Part shown: positions 50,735 to 59,153 of the stretch, one piece after another
How the letters are laid out: each line of letters starts with the position of its first letter
Numbering within the stretch: the stretch's first letter is position 1
Assembly: GCA_947175195.1 (NCBI GenBank)
Contig: CAMWLQ010000001.1
Span: forward strand, 235,501 to 299,500
Reading direction: 5' to 3'
DNA: 64,000 nucleotides
Source of the DNA: an uncultured Clostridia bacterium
GTDB lineage: Bacteria; Bacillota; Clostridia; Christensenellales; Pumilibacteraceae
Made by a program: the position numbers and the translations under genes
The notes under the pieces: generated by a model
What the model saw: only the letters and a program-made list of their open reading frames with translations
Told to the model about the DNA's origin: nothing
Databases searched by the model: none

Positions 50735-53700
50735 CTATTGTTTGCGCTTATTCGCCAACGATATAATCTGCTTGTAATAGCTCGAGCCAACCTGTGCGTT
50801 CAATTTTTTTGCAATCTCGACCACGCGCAACAAGTCGTTGTGGCGATTCTCGCTGCTATATTCTGTCGGCGCAGTCGAGCTGTTGGCTTTGTTGAAAAGC
50901 ATTGTAGCCAAGCAGTCGTCCGCCAACAGCATATTCGGATATTGCTCCTTTAGGCTTTCTACGTTTTTTACCGCCAAGTCGAAATATTCAAATGCGTCCG
51001 ATCGTCCGTACTGTTCATGCGCCAGCCCTTTGATATTATAAATTATCGCCTCGAGTAATTTGTCCGTCTTTTCTTTTCTATTTTTCAAATGCTCCATGGC
51101 GGAATCACATTGGCATTCCGCCGAGGCAAATTCGTTTTTCTTGATATAGTCGTATGCAAGACCTAAATGCTGGACGATAATTTCGTTGCGCGCAAACGCT
51201 CTACCTCTCTCGCCCCATTCACTGTTTTTCTTTACGTAATCGGCCTCATCGAAATTTACGCTGTATTCCAAATCGAACATTAGATGTCGCGGCAGCCTAA
51301 GCGATATTGCAGCGAAATTTTTACCGTTGATTTTCGTCAACTTTTTAATGAGCATTTGAAAAACGTGTTTCCGATATTGACGCGCAGATATGCCGAACAT
51401 TCTTTCTATTTGATCGGCAATAATTCTTATGGTTTCCGTCGTTAAAAGTTTTTGGGCAGTATCTACATACCTGTTGCCCGGCTCAATCGCCTTCAAACAT
51501 GTTTTTACGAAATCTGCGTTGTCGAGCAATTCGGTGGCAATCGATTTCGTATAATCTTCGTTATCAAAGCCGTCCGCACCCTTCTTGCTATCTATGCCGC
51601 ACAACAACGTCGTATCAAATGGCGCTCCGTACTGCTTGGTAATATCCAACGCCGTCCTGTACTCTTTCATGCGTATGCATGATTTTACACAATCTTCAAG
51701 CATAGCATCAAAGTAACCCTTAAATTCAAACACGAAATCATAATCCGGGAATACGAAAAAATACATATTATGGCTTATTCTACCCGCATATTCCATTAGC
51801 TCTTTTAACCGATCTGTCTTTAATAGATCGGCATTAATCAGCTTGTCCAACACCAAAAATGCGTCACGTGCCGCAACTTTCGCTTTAAGCGCGTCACTGC
51901 CGATTGAACTCGACTCCAAGTACGCGTCGGCGACAGCCAGCGCACAAGTCAAATTATCTATACTATCTTCGTAACAGCTCTTATTATAATAAATATCCGC
52001 AAGATTGGCATAGCCCTCTGAAATTATAGCCCGCGGTTGTATAAACTCCCCTTTGCCGTTATTCATAATGAAAGTTTCTTCAGGCAAAAACTGCTTGGGA
52101 ATTTTGTATTTTTCAAAATAGTCCGTCATAGCTTTGACGGAAATATCGTAAAGCCTGATTGCATTATCACTGTTGCCTAGCCTTTTGCACAGTCCCGCTA
52201 CACGGTGACTTATCAACGCGCGTTTTAATAGGTCGTAGGAGGCGTTAGTGTAAAATACCCTCTCACCCACCATTTCTTCGAATACCCGCTGACAATACTT
52301 TTCGGCATTCACGATATCGCCGCTATCGATTAGGTATTCGGCAATACCCATACGACTGTTCAAGTAGAACGATAAAATCGGACTGTTAGCAAGTACTTTC
52401 GCGATCTTTTCGATTTGCTCCTCATATTTTGAAAACTGTGCCGCGCCGAAAGCTGATACCTTACCGTTCCACAGCTCATTCCCACACAAATCGTCGATAA
52501 TGCTGATTGCAATCTTATCAAAAGCGTCGTCAATATAACTTTCGGCGGCAATCATGTCCAAACATTTTTCACAATACAGCGTTTTTTGCGAATTATCGCC
52601 GACATATCTCGAGTAAATATAGTAACAATACATTAAAGCGATTTTGCCGATTTTATCCTCATTATGCTTTAAAAACGCAAAAAAATCATTCAAGTATTCA
52701 GACACATGTCCGACCTTCAGCTTTATGGTATAGTCATAAAGCGTGTTGACAAACTCTTCGCCCTCCGCCATTTCAATATAACGAAATTGCTCATACGTTT
52801 TATTATTGTCGTCGAACAGTTCGTTCAAATGCGCAAGGTGATACCTTGCTATATCGGCTGCACAATCGCCATCGCTACCATTGCAATATTTATCACGGAA
52901 TTCGGAGGTCGCTTTTATTATTGCCGCGGTCATATTCATAGTACCGCCTATCACGTTCCGACAAAAAACATTATTAATAAACCCGACAAATCTTGCGTCG
53001 GCGCCCAACACTTTGCCGTCCTCGATTAGTTCCCTAAGCCATTCAACGTCAAAACCCATCGAGCGCACAAATTGCGAGCTTTTGCAATAATCATTTTGCA
53101 AAATATCCATTAGATATTGCCTGTCGTTCGAGCTACGACAATAACGGTATATTTGCTCCTTGCGGAAATTATCGTTTGTAGGCAACGTTTTTAAATATCG
53201 AAGAATATTCGATCTGCATTCCGAAACGTTGGATTCCGCCGCCAAGCTTTTACGCAGTCCGTCATGTTCGATTTCAATACGACCGTCGGTATGTTCATAG
53301 AAAAACTCATTTAGATAGTCCATTAAAACTGAGAAATAAGCGTTTTCCCACGCAAGACCGTCGGCTTTTAAAAGCTGTTGCAAATCCGATCTACGCAAGC
53401 CCGAAATGGATGCGGCAAGATAATTTACAACAGCGTCTATAAATTTACTGTCGGTACGCTCGGCAATTACAGCAATGAGCTTTTTGCATAACTTAATATC
53501 GGATGTATGACTTTCCGCAATAATATCAAGCATAATTTTCTTTTGGTTCTTTATATTTGTGCCGTTTTTAAAATCCGCCGCATTTAAGAGCGCCAGCCGA
53601 CTAAACAAAAGATTTATTACAATGGGTTTGCATCCGGAATATTTATCTACGATCTCTTTTATTATATCGCCGGGCAGGTCTTTGCCGTAATAACGCATGT

Positions 53701-54937
53701 TGCCCGTCAATATAGCCCCTACGTCGGTATGCGCGCTTTTCAAAAAGACCTCGTTATCGTTAGACGTTTCGGTATTTGACGCAACCGAATAAACAAATGC
53801 GATTTTCGAGTAAATCGGTTCCGCTAGCCTAAAACTATAGCCGCGTATTTTTTCGGCGCCGTCGACAAAGAAATACAGCGGCGGGAGCCCCTCGGTCTTA
53901 TCGTATGTATCTAATAAATACTCCAGCCTACGATCGACAGCGTTATTTTCATCATTGGAAGGGAAAACGTCATCGGACGAAAGTTTCAGTATATCGCTCA
54001 GATACTCCGCCCAAACGGAAAAAATCTCATTCCGCGTGACATCGCGCGTGCAAATATACGGAACGACATTTCCGATATGCTTTTTATTTTGCGCCAGCTT
54101 GCTTAAAAGACAACTTTTACCGCTACCCTCTTCTCCCAAAATCACCAATTCTTTCTTGTCGTCGATTAAATCTTCGCTTTTTTTCAAAAGCTCTTCCATT
54201 CCGCAAAAATACTTGGCTTTTTTATCGATATACAGCCATTGCCTACGCAAGATCTTTCCAGTTTGCGAAAGCTCGGCAAAGCTTTTGAAAATCGGAGATA
54301 ACATCTCGTCGATTTTCGCCGACAACAAATCGACAAACTTTTCGACGCCGCTTGGTTTGTCGGTGGTATCATTCCATTCCAGCTCGTACTCTATAACGTT
54401 TTTGACGCCGATAGCCTTGCCTTTCTTATCTATTGCCTTTTTTAAATCATTTATTCCCTTGCAATCCTGCTGCGTGCCGTGGTAAATATCGGGACCGCCA
54501 CTCATCGGCCTGCGGAATAAAAAAATCGTGCGGCGAAACTGTTCGTCGTCCGACAGCGGACCGTATAGCACTTCGAGATTAGTATAGCTTTTACCCTTAA
54601 TATCTTCATAGCTAAATTGCGGCTCGTCGTCTACGTTCATACACGACAAAAGAATGTTCGAATCTATTTTGGGACAAGACCCGTATCTCTCGCCCAGCAT
54701 AACTATCATGTACGGTTTGCACTTTTTGATTTCTCTAAAGCACGTTTCGAGAATGGTGACCATGCACTCATTCTCGTTTTTTTCGTCCGTATTTATGCCC
54801 CAACGCAAGTCGCAAAAATCAAAGCTTTCTCCGACCGACTCCGCGATTTTACGGATTTTGGGAAGGACAAACATTTGAATCGCGTCCCGTTCTATATGCA
54901 TATCCGCAAAAGTGCTGGATACAAATATTTTAATCAT
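50735..54937 (-). CDS. DUF4062-STAND (NACHT-like) ATPase with C-terminal helical repeats
   Basis: Giant 1400-aa protein. Residues 1-100 are a DUF4062 domain (IFVSSTFADMHIERDAI, LRWGI, LETCFREIKKCKPYMIVMLGERYG), a TIR-like fold seen at the N-terminus of NLR-type proteins such as TEP1/NPHP3. A P-loop ATPase follows: GEEGSGKSCLL (268-278) and LYFFVDGAEKI (Walker B, 354-364). About 900 residues of alpha-helical repeats form the rest, with TPR-like units (GRSDAFEYFDLAVKNVESLK) at the end. This is the sensor-switch-effector plan of STAND immune ATPases. GGAGG precedes the ATG. Own promoter, AT-rich, alone between unrelated genes: consistent with a transferred single-gene defence system (inference). 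Confidence 0.85.
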   Translation of the reverse strand: MIKIFVSSTFADMHIERDAIQMFVLPKIRKIAESVGESFDFCDLRWGINTDEKNENECMVTILETCFREIKKCKPYMIVMLGERYGSCPKIDSNILLSCMNVDDEPQFSYEDIKGKSYTNLEVLYGPLSDDEQFRRTIFLFRRPMSGGPDIYHGTQQDCKGINDLKKAIDKKGKAIGVKNVIEYELEWNDTTDKPSGVEKFVDLLSAKIDEMLSPIFKSFAELSQTGKILRRQWLYIDKKAKYFCGMEELLKKSEDLIDDKKELVILGEEGSGKSCLLSKLAQNKKHIGNVVPYICTRDVTRNEIFSVWAEYLSDILKLSSDDVFPSNDENNAVDRRLEYLLDTYDKTEGLPPLYFFVDGAEKIRGYSFRLAEPIYSKIAFVYSVASNTETSNDNEVFLKSAHTDVGAILTGNMRYYGKDLPGDIIKEIVDKYSGCKPIVINLLFSRLALLNAADFKNGTNIKNQKKIMLDIIAESHTSDIKLCKKLIAVIAERTDSKFIDAVVNYLAASISGLRRSDLQQLLKADGLAWENAYFSVLMDYLNEFFYEHTDGRIEIEHDGLRKSLAAESNVSECRSNILRYLKTLPTNDNFRKEQIYRYCRSSNDRQYLMDILQNDYCKSSQFVRSMGFDVEWLRELIEDGKVLGADARFVGFINNVFCRNVIGGTMNMTAAIIKATSEFRDKYCNGSDGDCAADIARYHLAHLNELFDDNNKTYEQFRYIEMAEGEEFVNTLYDYTIKLKVGHVSEYLNDFFAFLKHNEDKIGKIALMYCYYIYSRYVGDNSQKTLYCEKCLDMIAAESYIDDAFDKIAISIIDDLCGNELWNGKVSAFGAAQFSKYEEQIEKIAKVLANSPILSFYLNSRMGIAEYLIDSGDIVNAEKYCQRVFEEMVGERVFYTNASYDLLKRALISHRVAGLCKRLGNSDNAIRLYDISVKAMTDYFEKYKIPKQFLPEETFIMNNGKGEFIQPRAIISEGYANLADIYYNKSCYEDSIDNLTCALAVADAYLESSSIGSDALKAKVAARDAFLVLDKLINADLLKTDRLKELMEYAGRISHNMYFFVFPDYDFVFEFKGYFDAMLEDCVKSCIRMKEYRTALDITKQYGAPFDTTLLCGIDSKKGADGFDNEDYTKSIATELLDNADFVKTCLKAIEPGNRYVDTAQKLLTTETIRIIADQIERMFGISARQYRKHVFQMLIKKLTKINGKNFAAISLRLPRHLMFDLEYSVNFDEADYVKKNSEWGERGRAFARNEIIVQHLGLAYDYIKKNEFASAECQCDSAMEHLKNRKEKTDKLLEAIIYNIKGLAHEQYGRSDAFEYFDLAVKNVESLKEQYPNMLLADDCLATMLFNKANSSTAPTEYSSENRHNDLLRVVEIAKKLNAQVGSSYYKQIISLANKRKQ

Positions 54938-54999
54938 TTGCTATTTTCCTCCGCATTTACAATTTCCACCGATATTCAATAATTGATTCGCATGGACTA

Positions 55000-55028
55000 A
55001 TTATACAAAAATTACAATCATATTGCAA
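55000..55028 (-). promoter_or_regulatory. Promoter of the STAND ATPase gene
   Basis: TTGCAA (55023-55028), 17 bp, TATAAT (55000-55005); leader of about 55 nt. Confidence 0.75.
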
Positions 55029-55438
55029 CATTTTTATCCGGCTCTACGCAGCAATCCGCTGTTGGTAAGATTCGCAGTTAATGGTGCCTTAACTTTAAAC
55101 GATATTATAATATCTGCACGAACCCACAATTACCCCTATTACGTGAAACCGTATAGTGACACCGCTAAAAACACTCATGTCGGTTATCGTTATCGAATGT
55201 GTTCTACCGATTAAATAATTGCCCAACTCGTATTTAATATTTGTCAAGAATACAACCGAACACATCTATGTAAACGCCGTTGTAATTCAAACTCAAAAAA
55301 GGTTTGCTTTTATTATGTAATTAGACAAGATAATTTATTTGACACTATGCGAATGCCTGATTACCCACAACAAAACAATCAAGCGAAAAACGGCAAATGC
55401 AAAACATCTTATTCGGGCGTTTATTGTAAGCGCAACTG
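55029..55438. other. 410-bp AT-rich region without a supported gene
   Basis: Only short open frames occur here (the longest, 55023-55214 on +, has no ribosome-binding site). I see no terminator, repeat or RNA gene. It may be a remnant left by insertion of the STAND gene. Confidence 0.5.
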
Positions 55439-56917
55439 TTATTTTTCTTTCGGGAGCTTACCTTCGGCGTCCGCGGCTATGAGCTGCGCAGCAAACTTGC
55501 CGCTTATTACGGCAATAGGCGTGCCGCCGGGCGCCATGAGCCATTGATTGGCGAGATAGAGCCTGTCTATTCCATTCACCCTGCGTGCATACAACGGTTG
55601 CTGCATTTTCGCGCCGAGCGGAAAGCTCATAAAACTGCCCTGATATGAATTGAGGTATCGTTCATACGTGCGCGGCGTAATCACGTCGATAAGCTCGACG
55701 TCGCCGTTTACGGCATAATATTTTTCGAGCTGACGTTTCAATGTCTCACCCGTGCGGCGTTTAAACTCTACGTACTCGCTACGGCTCATCGCTTTTATTC
55801 TTTCGTAATCATCAGCGTTCGTATCGACAAAAACCTGCAAAACGGTATAACCGTCGTTTGTAAACGACTCATCGTAACCATAGTGCCTGACGGACAACAC
55901 GTCGTATTCTTTGCCCGACAAATCGAATTTTTCGGTCTTATATATTTCGGAAACGTTACGGGCACGCAAATCCATATTTGTCTTAAATGCGGCGGTGATA
56001 TAGCTGTAGGTGCTGTATTTTTCCTTGTCCGCGTCGCTGTCGAAAAATGCGTTCGGCGGGTATTTATTCTTGAGTAGTTTCTCGAAAGTGTGGTGCACGT
56101 CGCATGCGGCAACCGTATAATCGCCGTAAACGATTTCTCCGCTCTCCAGCTTTATCCCCTTAGCCATACTGTTTTCTATAATAATCTCCGACACGGGCGC
56201 TCCCGTTATCAGCTTGCCGCCCAACGCTTTAAACCTATCCGTTACGTTGTGCATAGCAGCGGAGCTGCCGCCGCGCGGAAGGTCGGCATTGCCCGAGCAA
56301 AGATTGCTGAGCGTTTCCGCAAAGTACAGCACACAAAACCGCTTATTAACGGGCGCATTTTCCAGCGCATAACGTATAATAGGGGTTTCAAACTTTTGCG
56401 CATACTCGGCTAAGGTGCGGGTCATATAACTAATGGTTTTGCGCGCAAACGAAAGATCGAGTTTAGGCGGTTGAGTACTAAGCTCGGGCGGAATATCGCT
56501 TGGTATCTCGAACATACCGAGATAACGCAGCACGTCCAGAAAACGCGCCACCTCGTCTTTATCTTTATCGCAAACACATACACGGTTAAGCTCGCGTTCC
56601 AGTTTGTCGAAATCGTTGTAAAACGTAAGCGTTTCGTTCTCGTAAAACACCTTAAAAAAGCTATCGAGCTTGACAATTTCGCCGTCCTTTATTCCGCCGA
56701 TTTCCCGCCAAATACGACCCAAACCGCTATCGCCATGTGTGCCTATAAGCCAATGCAAACAGCCGTCTATAGTAACGCCGTTTCGTTGCCACGATGTGCA
56801 AAATCCTCCGGCAACACCGTTCTTTTCGTAGATATTCACGTCAAAGCCGCTTTTAAGCAAATACACGCCGGCGGTTAATCCCGAAATACCCCCGCCTACA
56901 ATATTAACCGTTTTAAT
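55439..56917 (-). CDS. FAD-dependent phytoene desaturase/retinol-saturase-like oxidoreductase, ATT start
   Basis: Flavoprotein of the CrtI/NAD(P)-binding Rossmann superfamily, 492 aa. The dinucleotide motif IVGGGISGLTAGVYLLKSGFDVNIYEKN stands at residues 6-33, PRGGSSAAMHNV lies mid-protein, and the C-terminal FAD motif is RLYLANQWLMAPGGTPIAVISGK. No ATG, GTG or TTG lies before the Rossmann motif: the first is a GTG inside it (56864-56866). The codon at the right place is ATT (56915-56917), 7 nt after GAGG (within 56921-56928), with a stop three codons further up. ATT initiation is therefore likely. Substrate unknown (carotenoid-like polyene or lipid). Confidence 0.8.
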   Translation of the reverse strand: MKTVNIVGGGISGLTAGVYLLKSGFDVNIYEKNGVAGGFCTSWQRNGVTIDGCLHWLIGTHGDSGLGRIWREIGGIKDGEIVKLDSFFKVFYENETLTFYNDFDKLERELNRVCVCDKDKDEVARFLDVLRYLGMFEIPSDIPPELSTQPPKLDLSFARKTISYMTRTLAEYAQKFETPIIRYALENAPVNKRFCVLYFAETLSNLCSGNADLPRGGSSAAMHNVTDRFKALGGKLITGAPVSEIIIENSMAKGIKLESGEIVYGDYTVAACDVHHTFEKLLKNKYPPNAFFDSDADKEKYSTYSYITAAFKTNMDLRARNVSEIYKTEKFDLSGKEYDVLSVRHYGYDESFTNDGYTVLQVFVDTNADDYERIKAMSRSEYVEFKRRTGETLKRQLEKYYAVNGDVELIDVITPRTYERYLNSYQGSFMSFPLGAKMQQPLYARRVNGIDRLYLANQWLMAPGGTPIAVISGKFAAQLIAADAEGKLPKEK

Positions 56918-56958
56918 ACTATCACCTCAAAGATTTTATAGTTAAACAAAAATATAAA

Positions 56959-57005
56959 AAGGACCTAAAACTGCTACGTTGAACGAGTATTCGTTTTAGG
57001 TCCTT
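56959..57005 (-). terminator. Terminator of the tRNA operon
   Basis: 13-bp stem AAGGACCTAAAAC / GTTTTAGGTCCTT, 21-nt loop, then TTTATATTTTTG on the minus strand. Confidence 0.85.
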
Positions 57006-57007
57006 AT

Positions 57008-57096
57008 TGGCGGAGCGGGTGGGATTCGAACCCACGAGCCCTTGCGGGCTACCTGATTTCGAGTCAGGCCCGTTATGACCACTTCGATACCGCTCC
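57008..57096 (-). tRNA. tRNA-Ser (CGA)
   Basis: 89 nt with encoded CCA. Acceptor GGAGCGG/CCGCTCC, discriminator G, long variable arm GTAGCCCGCAAGGGCT, T arm GTGGGTTCGAATCCCAC and anticodon loop CTCGAAA, giving CGA. Last of three tRNAs. Confidence 0.93.
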
Positions 57097-57139
57097 ACAG
57101 TCAAACGACAAGCGCGCTGCTTGTCGTTTGGTATTAATA

Positions 57140-57215
57140 TGGTCGAAGTGGCGAGACTCGAACTCGCGGCCTCATGGTCCCTAACCATGCGCGCTACCAA
57201 CTGCGCTACACCTCG
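57140..57215 (-). tRNA. tRNA-Pro (AGG)
   Basis: 76 nt with CCA. Acceptor CGAGGTG/CACTTCG (C1-G72 and A73 as in bacterial tRNA-Pro). Anticodon stem CATGG/CCATG encloses TTAGGGA, so the anticodon is AGG followed by G37. An A at position 34 is uncommon for bacterial tRNA-Pro. Confidence 0.88.
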
Positions 57216-57251
57216 GCAACGGATGACGGCGGTTCGGCGCCGTTTCCGTTT

Positions 57252-57326
57252 TGGAGCGGAAAACGGGAATCGAACCCGCAACCTTCAGCTTGGGAAGCTA
57301 CTGCTCTACCATTGAGCCATTTCCGC
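57252..57326 (-). tRNA. tRNA-Gly (CCC)
   Basis: 75 nt with CCA. Acceptor GCGGAAA/TTTCCGC, D arm GCTC/GAGC, anticodon loop TTCCCAA giving CCC, T arm CGGGTTCGATTCCCG. First of the three tRNAs. Confidence 0.92.
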
Positions 57327-57342
57327 ATCCTTTTCGACTGTG

Positions 57343-57371
57343 ATTATACCATTATTTATCGGCTTTGTCAA
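57343..57371 (-). promoter_or_regulatory. tRNA operon promoter
   Basis: TTGACA (57366-57371), 17 bp, TATAAT (57343-57348), full consensus, 16 nt before tRNA-Gly. Confidence 0.9.
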
Positions 57372-57414
57372 ACCCTTTTAGCTTTATTTTGAAATTTCAT
57401 ACTTGTATTTATAT

Positions 57415-57723
57415 TCAGTACAAAACCGTAAGCTTATCATTAGGTAATTTGTGACACAGTTTTTCAAATTCAAAAACCTTATGGAACAGCTCTTTGTCGT
57501 ATTCAAAGTGTCCCGAATCGGCTATTGTCCTTGTCGCCCGCAAGTCCTTTTTCTTATTTAGAACTATCACCTTTCCTTCGTTTGTCAAAGACTGATATTG
57601 CTTTTCAAACTCGCGCTGCTTGATAATTCCGACAATCTCAACGTTGGGACTGACATTCTCATCTATAACAACATTGCACAATGCCAAGATTTCTTTATTC
57701 AAGTTTATAAGGCGTTCAATCAT
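57415..57723 (-). CDS. Small hypothetical protein
   Basis: A 102-aa soluble protein, not recognised. It is mixed charged and mostly helical in appearance (IERLINLNKEILAL..., then KQREFEKQYQSLTNEGK). AGGA lies 5-6 nt before the ATG. It is 25 nt downstream of the HD hydrolase gene and ends just before the tRNA promoter, so it is probably the last gene of the glycosyltransferase-glf operon. Confidence 0.55.
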   Translation of the reverse strand: MIERLINLNKEILALCNVVIDENVSPNVEIVGIIKQREFEKQYQSLTNEGKVIVLNKKKDLRATRTIADSGHFEYDKELFHKVFEFEKLCHKLPNDKLTVLY

Positions 57724-57748
57724 ATTATCCTGTATGCGCGCAGTTAAT

Positions 57749-58426
57749 TTAACCTACTATTTCGCCAAGTAATCCCTTACCGCTTTTATACGCGCTTTCC
57801 ACCTCGGCGTAAAGGTTGTCGTAAAACGCTTTTGCGGCGCTTTTGCGTTCCGCCGCCAACTGCCGCGCCCTTTCGGTGTAAAACTTATCATATAGGTTTT
57901 TCAGCTTAAAATTATATTCTTGAAAAAACGACGGCTGTTCGTCGCCCTCGCCGTTTGACGGCATTCCGTCATCACCCACCGAATACAGCGGATCGCCCAT
58001 TCCCGCCTTGTACATTAGCGTGCGCGCGATACCCATTGCGCCCGTCACGTCCAGCTTATCCGCGTCGAACAAAATTTTAGCCTCTATGCTTCCGGGCGGA
58101 CGGCTCTTCCTAAACCGATGCGCAACGATACAGCTTTTGACATTCTCCGCAAACTCAGCCGAAAAGCCGTTGTTCGTCAAAAACTTGTACGCCTTGTCCC
58201 CGCCCACCTCGGCGTGGTCGAGCTTAGGATTTTTGAACTGCTCATCTCGCCCAATATCGTGGAGCAAACACGCCGCGATAAGCACGTCGTAGTCCACGTT
58301 GCTTTCCGCCTGCGCTATATCGAGCGCGTTGTAAAGCACCCTATAAATATGCTCCTTGTCGTGCGCGGCGTCGCGCATGCATTCGAGCATGTAATTTTCT
58401 ATCAATATATACGTTTGCTTATTCAT
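57749..58426 (-). CDS. HD domain phosphohydrolase
   Basis: Metal-dependent phosphohydrolase of 225 aa. HD signature: H22 and H26-like residues in AAHDKEHIYRVLYNA, CLLHDIGRDEQF (HD pair near 55-56), IVAHRF and DADKLD. Length and the SPPGSIEAKILFDADKLD-type segment match YedJ/YpgQ-like HD proteins. Nucleotide substrate likely but not defined. It follows the DUF5131 gene by 3 nt. Confidence 0.88.
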   Translation of the reverse strand: MNKQTYILIENYMLECMRDAAHDKEHIYRVLYNALDIAQAESNVDYDVLIAACLLHDIGRDEQFKNPKLDHAEVGGDKAYKFLTNNGFSAEFAENVKSCIVAHRFRKSRPPGSIEAKILFDADKLDVTGAMGIARTLMYKAGMGDPLYSVGDDGMPSNGEGDEQPSFFQEYNFKLKNLYDKFYTERARQLAAERKSAAKAFYDNLYAEVESAYKSGKGLLGEIVG

Positions 58427-58429
58427 GTT

Positions 58430-59146
58430 TTAAACTTGTCCTTTGTAATTTATACCCGCCAATCTTGCTTGTCTACACAAGTCTTTTGTTTGTATTGTAT
58501 ATTGTTTGCCGTCTTTTACCGTATAAGTTCCGCATTGTCTAAACTCGAAATTGACGTTTTTTCTTATACACTGTTCTCGAATGTCCAATGCCCAGTCATA
58601 ATTAAACACCCGCGCATTTTTATCCGATTCCCCGCCTACCACAACCAGTTCGATACCGTCTAAATACTTTTCAATATCTATTTTCTCCAATAGAGGTTGC
58701 GCCGTTATACATTTATGTTTTATCGGCAGGTCTTTGAATATAGACAATTTATAATCGGCATTTTTTTGATTTTCGATCGTGCAGCATACGACAACATTAT
58801 CGTATCCGTCATTCCAGTCGTTCGGAATACATTTTTTAAATCTATCTATTCGTTTAGTCAAAAACAAAAAAGTACAGTCTTGCCTTTGCTTAATCATTTG
58901 CCAGCAATCGTTTCGCCACTCGTCCGCCTCTTCGATAAGAAAATCCGTAGAAAAGCATAGATAAACAAGTCCGGATTTCATTTTGTAATTTCCGTTTTTT
59001 AATCTTTCTATCGGTTTTTCAAAGTCTTTCGTTTTTACAATTTCGTTGGTGTTAACGTTTCTTTTTGAGTCGCCTTTATGAATATAGCAATGCAAACAGC
59101 CGTCACTGCATTTTTTGCATCCTCTCCACGGGTCCCACCTTGCCAT
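58430..59146 (-). CDS. DUF5131 family protein, copy 2
   Basis: Paralogue of the protein at 26178-26921, 238 aa. The Cys motif W-DPWRGC-x2-C-S-x-G-C-x2-C (C10, C13, C17, C20) has one extra Cys. Shared blocks are CFSTDFLIEEADEWRNDCW, LTKRIDRFKKCIP and VVVGGESDKNARVFNYDWA. It lies 7 nt after glf and 3 nt before the HD gene. The start lacks a Shine-Dalgarno, so translation probably depends on glf. Function unknown; the family is often annotated as phage-derived, but no phage genes are near. Confidence 0.82.
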   Translation of the reverse strand: MARWDPWRGCKKCSDGCLHCYIHKGDSKRNVNTNEIVKTKDFEKPIERLKNGNYKMKSGLVYLCFSTDFLIEEADEWRNDCWQMIKQRQDCTFLFLTKRIDRFKKCIPNDWNDGYDNVVVCCTIENQKNADYKLSIFKDLPIKHKCITAQPLLEKIDIEKYLDGIELVVVGGESDKNARVFNYDWALDIREQCIRKNVNFEFRQCGTYTVKDGKQYTIQTKDLCRQARLAGINYKGQV

Positions 59147-59153
59147 GATTGTA

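Noticed and set aside
55023..55214. 63-codon frame upstream of the STAND gene
   Set aside because: No Shine-Dalgarno and it overlaps the STAND promoter; composition looks non-coding.
57121..57392. Short frames giving peptides such as VARLELAASWS
   Set aside because: These are translations across the tRNA genes, a common false call.
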